Below are positions 1 through 5,687 of a stretch of DNA of 9,531 nucleotides, one piece after another. Numbering within the stretch: the first letter of the stretch is position 1; each line of letters begins with the position of its first letter. The translations under genes and the position numbers were made by a program. This DNA is from Cryomorphaceae bacterium. Lineage in GTDB: Bacteria > Bacteroidota > Bacteroidia > Flavobacteriales > Schleiferiaceae. The notes below the pieces were generated by a model. It made no database searches and had not been told where the DNA came from. It saw nothing but the letters and a program-made list of their open reading frames with translations. The DNA lies in the NCBI GenBank assembly GCA_022565745.1, contig JAIUMB010000089.1:1-9531 (forward strand), written 5' to 3'.

Positions 1-15
1 GACAAAGACAAAGAC
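1..15. repeat. Short GACAAA hexanucleotide repeat at window edge
   Basis: The window opens with two and a half copies of the hexamer GACAAA, cut by the edge, so the true copy number is unknown. Read in the first plus frame it continues as D-K-D-K-D-D-D-S-V-I-G and a TAA stop at 34-36. It could therefore be the charged tail of a plus-strand gene entering from the left, but eleven codons are too few to call a CDS. The tract is nearly the reverse complement of the GTCTTA tract at 111-137, with 13 of 15 positions able to pair. Confidence 0.5.
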
Positions 16-110
16 GATGACTCAGTGATAGGTTAACGTACTGATAGCAATGATTGATTTATTAACGGGCCTTTACAACTACGTCTACTTATGTACTTCT
101 CCTTCGTAAA

Positions 111-137
111 GTCTTAGTCTTAGTCTTAGTCTTAGTC
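111..137. repeat. GTCTTA hexanucleotide tandem repeat, 4.5 copies
   Basis: Four perfect copies of GTCTTA plus a trailing GTC lie 8 bases beyond the stop codon of the reductase gene at 146-1294. On the strand transcribed by that gene the tract reads GACTAA repeated, so it would sit in the mRNA 3' end. It is a small microsatellite with a 6-base period, prone to slippage. No ordinary stem-and-T-tract terminator is visible in 1-145, so transcription may end beyond the window or by another mechanism. Confidence 0.8.
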
Positions 138-145
138 AAAACCAT

Positions 146-1294
146 CTACTCATCAAAAGAAATCACCACCTTAGGGGTTCTAGGATGTGTTTGGCAGGTA
201 AGCACATAACCATCCTCTACTTCTTCTGGCTCAAGCGCATAGTTCATATCCATCTCCACCTCTCCCTCAAGCACACGAGCTCTACAGGTACAGCATACGG
301 CTCCTTTGCAACTGAATGGAACATCTGCTCCGGCATTCATGGCGGCATCTACAATATTATCTCCATCATAGGTCAGGTCAAAATGAGTTTCCTCTCCATC
401 GAGAATAACGGTGACACTTGATGTTCCGTCAGCTTTAGTCTTGACTTTACTGCCTTGGTCGTTCACGCCTTTAGCATCTGTTTTATTGGAAGTGGTAAAC
501 AACTCAAAGATGATGTTCTCATTTCCAACCCCCAGTTCTTTCAACGTGGCATCTACGGTTACTATCATGCCTTCCGGACCGCAAATAAAAAACTTGTCTA
601 CCTCCTTCGGATCAAAAAAGCGATCGGCATAAGAGCGACATTTATCATCATCGATGTGACCTTTTAGCATATCACTTCCTTGGTCTTCCCTACTCAACAC
701 GTGGTGTACGCGTAAGCGATTCATGTAGGTGTTTTTCAATTCATCAATGGCATTGCGAAAGATAATGGAATTGGTTGTGCGATTTCCAAAAAAAAGTGTA
801 AACGTACTTTTGGACTCAAGTGCCAGAATGGTTTTCATCAAACTCATAATCGGCGTGATACCAGAACCCGCTGCAAAAGCAACGTAATTCTTCGCATTTC
901 CCTCTGATATATCCGTTGTAAAATTGCCTTCAGGGGTCATCACCTCAAGTGATTGTCCGGGTGCAAAGTGCTCATTGGCGTAAGTCGAAAACTTCCCGCC
1001 TTCAAGCTTTTTAATGGCTACTCTTAAAGACTCATTCAACGGACTGCTACATATAGAATAGGAGCGTCTGATGTCTTCTCCGTCAATGGTTGTTCTCAGG
1101 GTTAAATATTGACCCGGCAAAAAGCGATAATCATTTTTCAATACATCAGGCACTTCAAAGGCTACCGACACACAATCGTCGGTTTCTCTTCGTACGTCAC
1201 TAATGGTTAGCGTATGAAAGCGAGGACGAGATTTTGCCCCGTCGGTTTTAAAAAAATTATCGGCTGTTTTTTTCTTGATATTAAAGAAACGCAT
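146..1294 (-). CDS. PaaE-like FAD/NAD(P)/2Fe-2S oxidoreductase
   Basis: Three-domain reductase of 382 residues that passes electrons from NAD(P)H through FAD to a plant-type 2Fe-2S cluster, and from there to an oxygenase, desaturase or similar partner in the cytoplasm. Visible motifs in order are the FAD-binding RSYS (77-80), the nucleotide-binding GSGITP (143-148) and CGPEGM (238-243), and a C-terminal ferredoxin domain with cluster ligands C329, C334, C337 and C367 in the usual C-x4-C-x2-C...C layout. All key residues are present. The architecture matches the phenylacetyl-CoA epoxidase reductase PaaE and related ferredoxin reductases, but no paaABCD genes are nearby, so the partner is unknown. 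A lysine-rich N-terminus (1-25) and a polar linker of about 25 residues (268-292) before the ferredoxin domain are the less conserved parts. It is the last gene of a minus-strand series, 57 bases after the transporter gene. TAnnTTTG-like boxes in that gap (1334-1341, 1347-1354) have no well-spaced -33 box, so read-through from upstream is likelier than a separate promoter. Confidence 0.9.
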   Translation of the reverse strand: MRFFNIKKKTADNFFKTDGAKSRPRFHTLTISDVRRETDDCVSVAFEVPDVLKNDYRFLPGQYLTLRTTIDGEDIRRSYSICSSPLNESLRVAIKKLEGGKFSTYANEHFAPGQSLEVMTPEGNFTTDISEGNAKNYVAFAAGSGITPIMSLMKTILALESKSTFTLFFGNRTTNSIIFRNAIDELKNTYMNRLRVHHVLSREDQGSDMLKGHIDDDKCRSYADRFFDPKEVDKFFICGPEGMIVTVDATLKELGVGNENIIFELFTTSNKTDAKGVNDQGSKVKTKADGTSSVTVILDGEETHFDLTYDGDNIVDAAMNAGADVPFSCKGAVCCTCRARVLEGEVEMDMNYALEPEEVEDGYVLTCQTHPRTPKVVISFDE

Positions 1295-1351
1295 AAAATT
1301 TATGGTGTTTTCGATTGTAAAATTATTGCCTTACAAAGATAAGATACAAAG

Positions 1352-3046
1352 CTATATCATCATGCCCACAACGACTGCCGTAAAAAGTGATGCAAAGGTT
1401 CCTGCAATCAAGGCTCGTATACCTAAGCGACTTAAATCTGATCGGCGAGATGGGGCAATCGCTCCTATTCCGCCTATTTGAATTCCAATACTGGCGAAAT
1501 TGCTAAAACCACACAATATATAGGTAGCAATCACTATACTTTTAGGATCGGTAAATGCATTGGCAGCCATCATGTCTCCTAAAGATACATACGCCACAAA
1601 CTCGTTGAGAACGGTTTTTTCACCAAGCAATTGCCCCACCAACACGACATCGTCAGCAGCCACACCCATTAACCAAGTAAGGGGTGCTAATATGTATCCG
1701 AGTACAAACTGTAATGACAACCCATCGTATTGTCCGTTGGTCATTGCATGAATGCTGTCGTTTACGCCCAAAAGCCCACCCAGTCCATCTCTAAACAAAA
1801 AGTTGAATAAGGCAATTAATGAAATAAAAACCAACAACATCGCCCCAACATTAATGGCTAGGCGAAGTCCGTCGGTGGTGCCATTTGAAATGGCCTCAAG
1901 TGCATTGCTGCCAATTCGATCACTGCTGACATTCATTTCCGGAGAAATCTTTTCGGTTTCGGGATAAAGAAGTTTGGCCGATACTATAGCTGCGGGAGCG
2001 CTCATCACCGATGCAGCAATGAGATGCTTGGCAAAAAAGACCTGACCCACCACATCAGTTCCCCCTAAAAAACCGATGTAAGCCGCCAACACACCACCTG
2101 CGATGGTGGCCATCCCACCTGTCATCACACAAAGTAACTCAGACATGGTCATCCGTTCCAAATACGGCTTCACCAATAAAGGCGACTCCGTTTGACCTAA
2201 AAAAATGTTTCCCGCAGCAGCCAAACTCTCAGCGCCTGATAGCTTGAGTGTCCTACGCATGACCCAAGCAAATGCATATACTATCTTTTGCAAAACACCA
2301 TAATAAAACAACAAACTGGTCAATGCGGCAAAAAAGATGATGGTGGGCAATACTTGAAACGCAAATATGTAACCAAATGACGCTGTATTAATCAGGTCAC
2401 CAAAGAGAAAATCCGCACCAAATCGGGTAAATGACAACAATTTTACAAAAGCTCCACTGATGGCGTCGAAGGCGTCACGCACAAAAGCCACTTTGAGTAT
2501 TAATAATGCAAAGATAATTTGCACGCTCAAACCCTTGACAATCAATACCCAATCAATACGACGACGATGTTTTGAAAGCAAAAACCCGAGAAATAACAGG
2601 ACCGTTAAACCAATTACCCCCTTAAACAAACTGCTCCATTGCCAGGCGACTGTTGGAATCGCATTGCTAAATGGCGACATGGCTTTTCGCTTAAAGGCAT
2701 AGACTATACCGGATTCTTCTAAAGTCAATCCTATATCCGTTACCTTAAAAACATAATGTCTGCTGGTATCGGTAGGTACGGTGTAGTTTAGTATTAGTGT
2801 ATCGTTTTGCAAGTGCCAACGACCTTTTGCTTTGAGATTGTTTTTTGCAGAAAGGGCATAGACAAAACGACCGTCGTTATAGATGTTTAGGGTATCCTCT
2901 TCGGTTATTGAAAATAGATCATTCCCTTCTTCATTGCGTATATGTTCGAACTGCCAATGACCAGTAATCAGACTTTGTAGCGAATCCTGCTGATTGGCAA
3001 AGACCGAACAAGCATTTATAAATAAAAAGAGGAGAGCAAACCGCAT
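1352..3046 (-). CDS. CNT-family nucleoside transporter with N-terminal secreted lipocalin-like domain
   Basis: Inner-membrane, cation-coupled nucleoside uptake protein of the concentrative nucleoside transporter (NupC/CNT) family, 564 residues. The transporter part starts near residue 135 and has many hydrophobic segments. It keeps the binding-site motifs known from the Vibrio cholerae CNT structure: GQTESP (284-289), NEFVAY with E482, and CGFSNFASIG with N516 and S519. The first 120 residues are not part of the usual CNT fold. They comprise a signal-peptide-like start (1-18, ending SVFA before N-Q-Q) and a small beta-rich region with GHWQFE near 29-34 and GRWHLQ near 75-80, resembling lipocalin-like or DUF-type beta-barrel domains of Bacteroidetes. 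This should place the domain in the periplasm, tethered to the transporter. The start codon lies 3 bases after the stop of the DUF151 gene, so the two are almost certainly co-transcribed. Transport specificity cannot be read from the sequence. The transporter assignment is firm; the identity of the N-terminal domain is inferred. Confidence 0.92.
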   Translation of the reverse strand: MRFALLFLFINACSVFANQQDSLQSLITGHWQFEHIRNEEGNDLFSITEEDTLNIYNDGRFVYALSAKNNLKAKGRWHLQNDTLILNYTVPTDTSRHYVFKVTDIGLTLEESGIVYAFKRKAMSPFSNAIPTVAWQWSSLFKGVIGLTVLLFLGFLLSKHRRRIDWVLIVKGLSVQIIFALLILKVAFVRDAFDAISGAFVKLLSFTRFGADFLFGDLINTASFGYIFAFQVLPTIIFFAALTSLLFYYGVLQKIVYAFAWVMRRTLKLSGAESLAAAGNIFLGQTESPLLVKPYLERMTMSELLCVMTGGMATIAGGVLAAYIGFLGGTDVVGQVFFAKHLIAASVMSAPAAIVSAKLLYPETEKISPEMNVSSDRIGSNALEAISNGTTDGLRLAINVGAMLLVFISLIALFNFLFRDGLGGLLGVNDSIHAMTNGQYDGLSLQFVLGYILAPLTWLMGVAADDVVLVGQLLGEKTVLNEFVAYVSLGDMMAANAFTDPKSIVIATYILCGFSNFASIGIQIGGIGAIAPSRRSDLSRLGIRALIAGTFASLFTAVVVGMMI

Positions 3047-3049
3047 TGG

Positions 3050-3631
3050 TTAGGAGGATAGCTTATCAATCTCATCGCGAATGCGCGCGGCTTTTTCATA
3101 GTCCTCGTTTTTTACCGCCTCATCCATTTCCTGCTGTAGTTTTTTCAACTTGTCTTTTGAACTAACTTTGGATTTGGTTTTGGGGGTAGACGTAGGACTT
3201 TCGGTATCTGTCTTTTCATCGAGGACAACCCCTGCTTTTTCCAATATATTTGAATAGGTATAAATGGGACAACCGAATCTAATGGCCAGAGCCACCGCAT
3301 CAGATGTTCGGGCATCAAGTACGACTTCATGACCTTCATTTTCCATAATCATCATAGAAAAAAATACCCCTTCTTCCAATTTGTGGATAACCACTTCTTT
3401 AAGTTCAATCGCAAATTTATTGGCAAAGTTGACAAACAAATCATGGGTTAAAGGACGGGGAGGTTCAACATCTTTCTCAAGGGCAATGGCAATCGATTGC
3501 GCTTCAAAGCCTCCAATAATGACCGGTAGCTTTCGATTGCCGTTTTCTTCACCCAACACCAATGCGTAGGCACCGGATTGGGTTTGGCTGTATGACAACC
3601 CTTTGATAATTAGTCGAACTTTTTGGCTCAT
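3050..3631 (-). CDS. Bifunctional nuclease family protein (DUF151) with C-terminal UVR motif
   Basis: Protein of 193 residues. Residues 1-135 form a DUF151/bifunctional nuclease domain with the conserved core DARTSDAVALAIR (106-118) and the LPVIIGGFEAQSIA stretch (35-48). Residues 158-191 form a UvrB/UvrC-type (UVR) helical hairpin, recognisable by the charged E-x3-A-x3-E-D-Y-E-K-A-A-x-I-R-D-E-I pattern. A low-complexity Thr/Ser/Lys linker (140-158) joins them. DUF151 proteins of plants and Thermotoga have reported nuclease activity or a fold suited to it, and the DUF151-UVR pairing is known, but the cellular role in bacteria is poorly defined. The gene follows etfA by 88 bases that hold a terminator and a TATCTTTG box, so it probably begins a new transcription unit with the nucleoside transporter. 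The family call is firm; nuclease function here is an inference from family. Confidence 0.9.
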   Translation of the reverse strand: MSQKVRLIIKGLSYSQTQSGAYALVLGEENGNRKLPVIIGGFEAQSIAIALEKDVEPPRPLTHDLFVNFANKFAIELKEVVIHKLEEGVFFSMMIMENEGHEVVLDARTSDAVALAIRFGCPIYTYSNILEKAGVVLDEKTDTESPTSTPKTKSKVSSKDKLKKLQQEMDEAVKNEDYEKAARIRDEIDKLSS

Positions 3632-3662
3632 GAATGTTTTTTAGAAAGCATCAATCGGTTTT

Positions 3663-3670
3663 CAAAGATA
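3663..3670 (-). promoter_or_regulatory. Candidate -7 box for the DUF151/transporter unit
   Basis: On the minus strand the sequence TATCTTTG fits the Bacteroidetes -7 consensus TAnnTTTG, 31 bases upstream of the DUF151 start codon. It follows directly after the T tract of the etfBA terminator. The expected -33 TTG is not clear: the nearest match is TTCG at 3688-3691, 17 bases away and inside the terminator stem. The -7 match is good, the promoter as a whole moderate. Confidence 0.5.
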
Positions 3671-3702
3671 AAAAAAAGGGGGAAACACGAAGGTACTTCC
3701 CC
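3671..3702 (-). terminator. Intrinsic terminator of etfBA
   Basis: Read on the minus strand, GGGGAAGTAC pairs with GTGTTTCCCC across a CTTC loop. The stem is ten pairs, two of them G-U, and is followed by one C and seven T. It starts 17 bases beyond the etfA stop codon. A GC-rich stem base with a T run is a classic rho-independent terminator, and it closes the two-gene etfBA transcript. Confidence 0.85.
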
Positions 3703-3719
3703 AAATTAATTACTTTTAC

Positions 3720-4682
3720 TTACTGGTTGGCTTTATGGGCTTTAATGGCTTCGGTAAGTTTGGGCACCACGTCAAATGCGTCTCCAACAATGCCGTAATC
3801 CGCCGCTTTAAAGAACGGAGCTTCGGGATCTGTATTGATGACGACAATTTTATTACTGGCACTTACACCAGCCAAATGCTGAATGGCACCGCTAATGCCA
3901 ATGGCAATATACAAGTTGGGGTTAATGGCGATGCCTGTTTGCCCTACGTGCTCACTATGTGGTCGCCATCCCATATCGCTTACGGGTTTGCTGCAAGCAG
4001 TCGATGCACCAAGCGCTTCGGCTAAATCTTCTATTAAATTCCAGTTGGATGGATCTTTCATACCTCTTCCGGCAGACACCACCATCTCAGCTTCTGGCAA
4101 AGGAATTTTTCCTTTCACGCGATCAACGTCTTTAACCTGTATGGCGGGGGCGTGATCTGACACAACATTGAGGTCAACAACTTCTGCAGATGCTTCCTCA
4201 GCTGCAGAAACGCCAATACCATTGGGAATTATGGACAAAATAAAGCGTTCTGATTTTACTTGATAATCGACAAACCCCTTGCTGGAAAAAGCAGAGCGAC
4301 GAACCACCAAAGGATCTGTTGAGGTGGGTTTTTCAGAAATATTGGTAATTAAAGACGCATCGAACTTTACTGCCGCAAGGCCACCGATCATTTTTCCTCC
4401 AAAGGTTCCGCTAATGACAATACCTTTTGCAGATGCTTCTTTAGCTGCTGCAACAATGGTATTGGTCCATACATAATTATTAAAATCTCCGGCATCAGAA
4501 GCGCGATAAACCTTCTTAATGCCATACTGTCCTAACTGTGCAGGATCATCTGTTGCATTGAGTACAACAGCAATTGCATCTGTACCCAGTGCTTTGGCTA
4601 CATGCGAGGCATATGCTGCCGTTTCAAATGATGTTTTTTTGAACTTTCCTTCCCAAGTTTCAATATATGCTAATACGCTCAT
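3720..4682 (-). CDS. Electron transfer flavoprotein subunit alpha
   Basis: Alpha subunit of the heterodimeric electron transfer flavoprotein, 320 residues, a usual length. It accepts electrons from acyl-CoA and other flavin dehydrogenases onto FAD and passes them towards the quinone pool through ETF-quinone oxidoreductase. The C-terminal FAD domain is intact: AGRGMKD (204-210), SKPVSD (231-236), VGQTG (246-250), AIGISGAIQHLAG (260-272) and NTDPEAPFFKAADYG (283-297). The N-terminal half forms the alpha/beta domain that packs on the beta subunit. The gene follows etfB by 29 bases on the same strand and is closed by a terminator. The chosen ATG at 4682 gives MSVLAYIE, the normal family start. 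It overlaps the stop of a three-codon mini-ORF (ATG ATA TCA TGA, starting at 4690) within the palindrome CATGATATCATG (4680-4691), possibly relevant to translation initiation. Confidence 0.97.
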   Translation of the reverse strand: MSVLAYIETWEGKFKKTSFETAAYASHVAKALGTDAIAVVLNATDDPAQLGQYGIKKVYRASDAGDFNNYVWTNTIVAAAKEASAKGIVISGTFGGKMIGGLAAVKFDASLITNISEKPTSTDPLVVRRSAFSSKGFVDYQVKSERFILSIIPNGIGVSAAEEASAEVVDLNVVSDHAPAIQVKDVDRVKGKIPLPEAEMVVSAGRGMKDPSNWNLIEDLAEALGASTACSKPVSDMGWRPHSEHVGQTGIAINPNLYIAIGISGAIQHLAGVSASNKIVVINTDPEAPFFKAADYGIVGDAFDVVPKLTEAIKAHKANQ

Positions 4683-4711
4683 GATATCATGTTTTAATGT
4701 TAGACGACCAA

Positions 4712-5458
4712 TTAAATGACTTTGGCCTCATTGTGAAGTAAGTTGACCAGTTCTTCTACATTATCTGGTTCAATCATTTTACAATCTCCTTTTGGAGCTG
4801 GTTTTTCAAAGTGAACCGATTCTGTTCGCAAATCAGCTTCTACCGGTTCGATAACGTTTAAAGGCTTAGAGCGCGCCTGCATGATTCCGCGCATATTGGG
4901 AATCTTCAAATCTTTTTCCTCAACCAACCCCTTTTGTCCAGCAATGATTGCCGGCAAGGGCACCACACTCTTTTCTTTACCTCCATCTATTTCGCGGACA
5001 ACCTCTGCTTGATCACCGTTAACTTCTAACCCTACACAGGCGTTGACAAACGGCCAATCGAGCATGGCGGCAAGCATACCTGGAACTTGTGTTCCATTGT
5101 AGTCGATTGACTCACGGCCGGCAATGACCAAATCATAATTGTTTTCTTTTACCAAATGGGCAATTTGCTTGGCTACAAAAAAACCATCGGTTGGCTCGGC
5201 GTTAATGCGAACCGCATCGTTGGCACCAATGGCTAATGCCTTGCGCAACGTAGGCTCCGTTTCTGCTGTTCCTACATTGACTACCGTAACCGTAGCACCC
5301 TGTTTTTCCTGCAACCAAACTGCACGTGTAAGTCCAAATTCATCGTAAGGGTTGATGACAAATGAGACCCCATTTTTATCAAATGCCTTTTGATCGGAGG
5401 TGAAATTAATTTTTGCCGTTGTATCCGGCACATGACTTATGCAAACGAGTACCTTCAT
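4712..5458 (-). CDS. Electron transfer flavoprotein subunit beta
   Basis: Beta subunit of the electron transfer flavoprotein, 248 residues, partner of the alpha subunit encoded next. It starts MKVLVCISHVPDT, a standard family N-terminus. It carries the AMP-binding-region motifs AGRESID (113-119) and NGTQVPGMLA (121-130), and the ETF-beta signature at about 153-199: VREIDGG, PLPAIIAGQKGL, then IMQARSKP. These fit a housekeeping beta-oxidation or amino-acid-oxidation ETF. I see no neighbouring butyryl-CoA dehydrogenase or fix genes that would suggest a bifurcating or nitrogen-fixation type. A good Bacteroidetes promoter lies 47-77 bases upstream, and a 15-base palindrome sits in the leader. The gene is divergent from a Crp/Fnr-family regulator, an obvious candidate for its control. 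Confidence 0.97.
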   Translation of the reverse strand: MKVLVCISHVPDTTAKINFTSDQKAFDKNGVSFVINPYDEFGLTRAVWLQEKQGATVTVVNVGTAETEPTLRKALAIGANDAVRINAEPTDGFFVAKQIAHLVKENNYDLVIAGRESIDYNGTQVPGMLAAMLDWPFVNACVGLEVNGDQAEVVREIDGGKEKSVVPLPAIIAGQKGLVEEKDLKIPNMRGIMQARSKPLNVIEPVEADLRTESVHFEKPAPKGDCKMIEPDNVEELVNLLHNEAKVI

Positions 5459-5468
5459 TGTATATTCA

Positions 5469-5483
5469 ATTAACCTGGTTAAT
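5469..5483. promoter_or_regulatory. Palindrome in the etfB leader, probable operator
   Basis: ATTAACC-T-GGTTAAT is a perfect inverted repeat with seven-base arms and a one-base centre, 11 bases upstream of the etfB start codon and downstream of the predicted transcription start. A one-base loop makes an RNA hairpin unlikely at full length, so a dimeric DNA-binding protein is the better explanation. The regulator is unknown; the neighbouring Crp-like protein or an unlinked TetR, MarR or GntR repressor are possibilities. Confidence 0.6.
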
Positions 5484-5494
5484 ATATGCCAAAA

Positions 5495-5539
5495 ATGCTT
5501 GCGACAAAAGTACGCGTTGTATAAATGTTATGCAAGCAT
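5495..5539. repeat. Inverted repeat spanning the etfB promoter
   Basis: ATGCTTGC at 5495-5502 and its exact complement GCAAGCAT at 5532-5539 flank a 29-base spacer. One arm contains the -33 TTG of the etfB promoter and the other lies near the predicted transcription start. Arms of this spacing on the two sides of a promoter could bind a regulator, though eight bases may arise by chance. Confidence 0.45.
5505..5535 (-). promoter_or_regulatory. etfBA promoter
   Basis: On the minus strand a TTG at 5535-5533 is followed after 20 bases by TACTTTTG at 5512-5505, a full match to the Bacteroidetes -7 consensus TAnnTTTG with accepted spacing. Transcription should start near 5500, giving a leader of about 40 bases that contains the palindrome at 5469-5483. 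Confidence 0.65.
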
Positions 5540-5582
5540 ACTGAAAATCTGCTGTGGTATGCCAACAATTACCAATTTGTGT

Positions 5583-5594
5583 TTGTTTAAACAA
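5583..5594. promoter_or_regulatory. 12-base palindrome in the etfB/regulator intergenic region
   Basis: TTGTTTAAACAA is a perfect palindrome whose right end overlaps the first of two CAATCATGTTTT direct repeats. It lies about 50 bases upstream of the etfB -33 box and about 50 bases upstream of the regulator's -7 box, a position where an activator or repressor could act on both genes. Confidence 0.45.
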
Positions 5595-5625
5595 TCATGT
5601 TTTTAGGTGATATCAATCATGTTTT
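5592..5625. repeat. Two perfect 12-base direct repeats, 22 bases apart
   Basis: CAATCATGTTTT occurs at 5592-5603 and again at 5614-5625. The 22-base period is about two helical turns, so proteins bound to both copies would sit on the same face of the DNA. The second copy ends in the TTTTG that can act as the -33 box of the regulator gene, suggesting control, possibly autoregulation, of that gene. Confidence 0.7.
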
Positions 5626-5650
5626 GCTGCTTATCGCATTTTTAAATTTG
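5623..5650 (+). promoter_or_regulatory. Candidate promoter of the Crp-like regulator gene
   Basis: TAAATTTG at 5643-5650 fits the -7 consensus TAnnTTTG exactly and lies 37 bases before the ATG. TTTG at 5623-5626 can serve as the -33 box, but the 16-base gap is shorter than the usual 17-23, so the promoter may be weak or depend on an activator. Confidence 0.5.
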
Positions 5651-5687
5651 CATATTAATTGTATGAGTTGCTGAATAACGTATATAC

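Noticed and set aside
1..36. C-terminal fragment of a plus-strand gene (D-K-D-K-D-D-D-S-V-I-G then stop)
   Set aside because: Only eleven low-complexity codons are visible, which cannot be told from a chance frame through a repeat.
71..111. Possible hairpin CTTTAC...GTAAAG as a terminator for the reductase gene
   Set aside because: The stem is only six base pairs around a 29-base loop and no T tract follows on the relevant strand.
1334..1354. Promoter for the PaaE-like reductase (TATCTTTG and TAGCTTTG on the minus strand)
   Set aside because: Both boxes match the -7 consensus, but the only TTG upstream is 27 or 14 bases away, outside usual spacing; kept only as a weak possibility.
3735..4155. 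Plus-strand open frames opposite etfA
   Set aside because: They overlap an intact ETF alpha gene with all motifs; their composition is that of a reverse-strand shadow.
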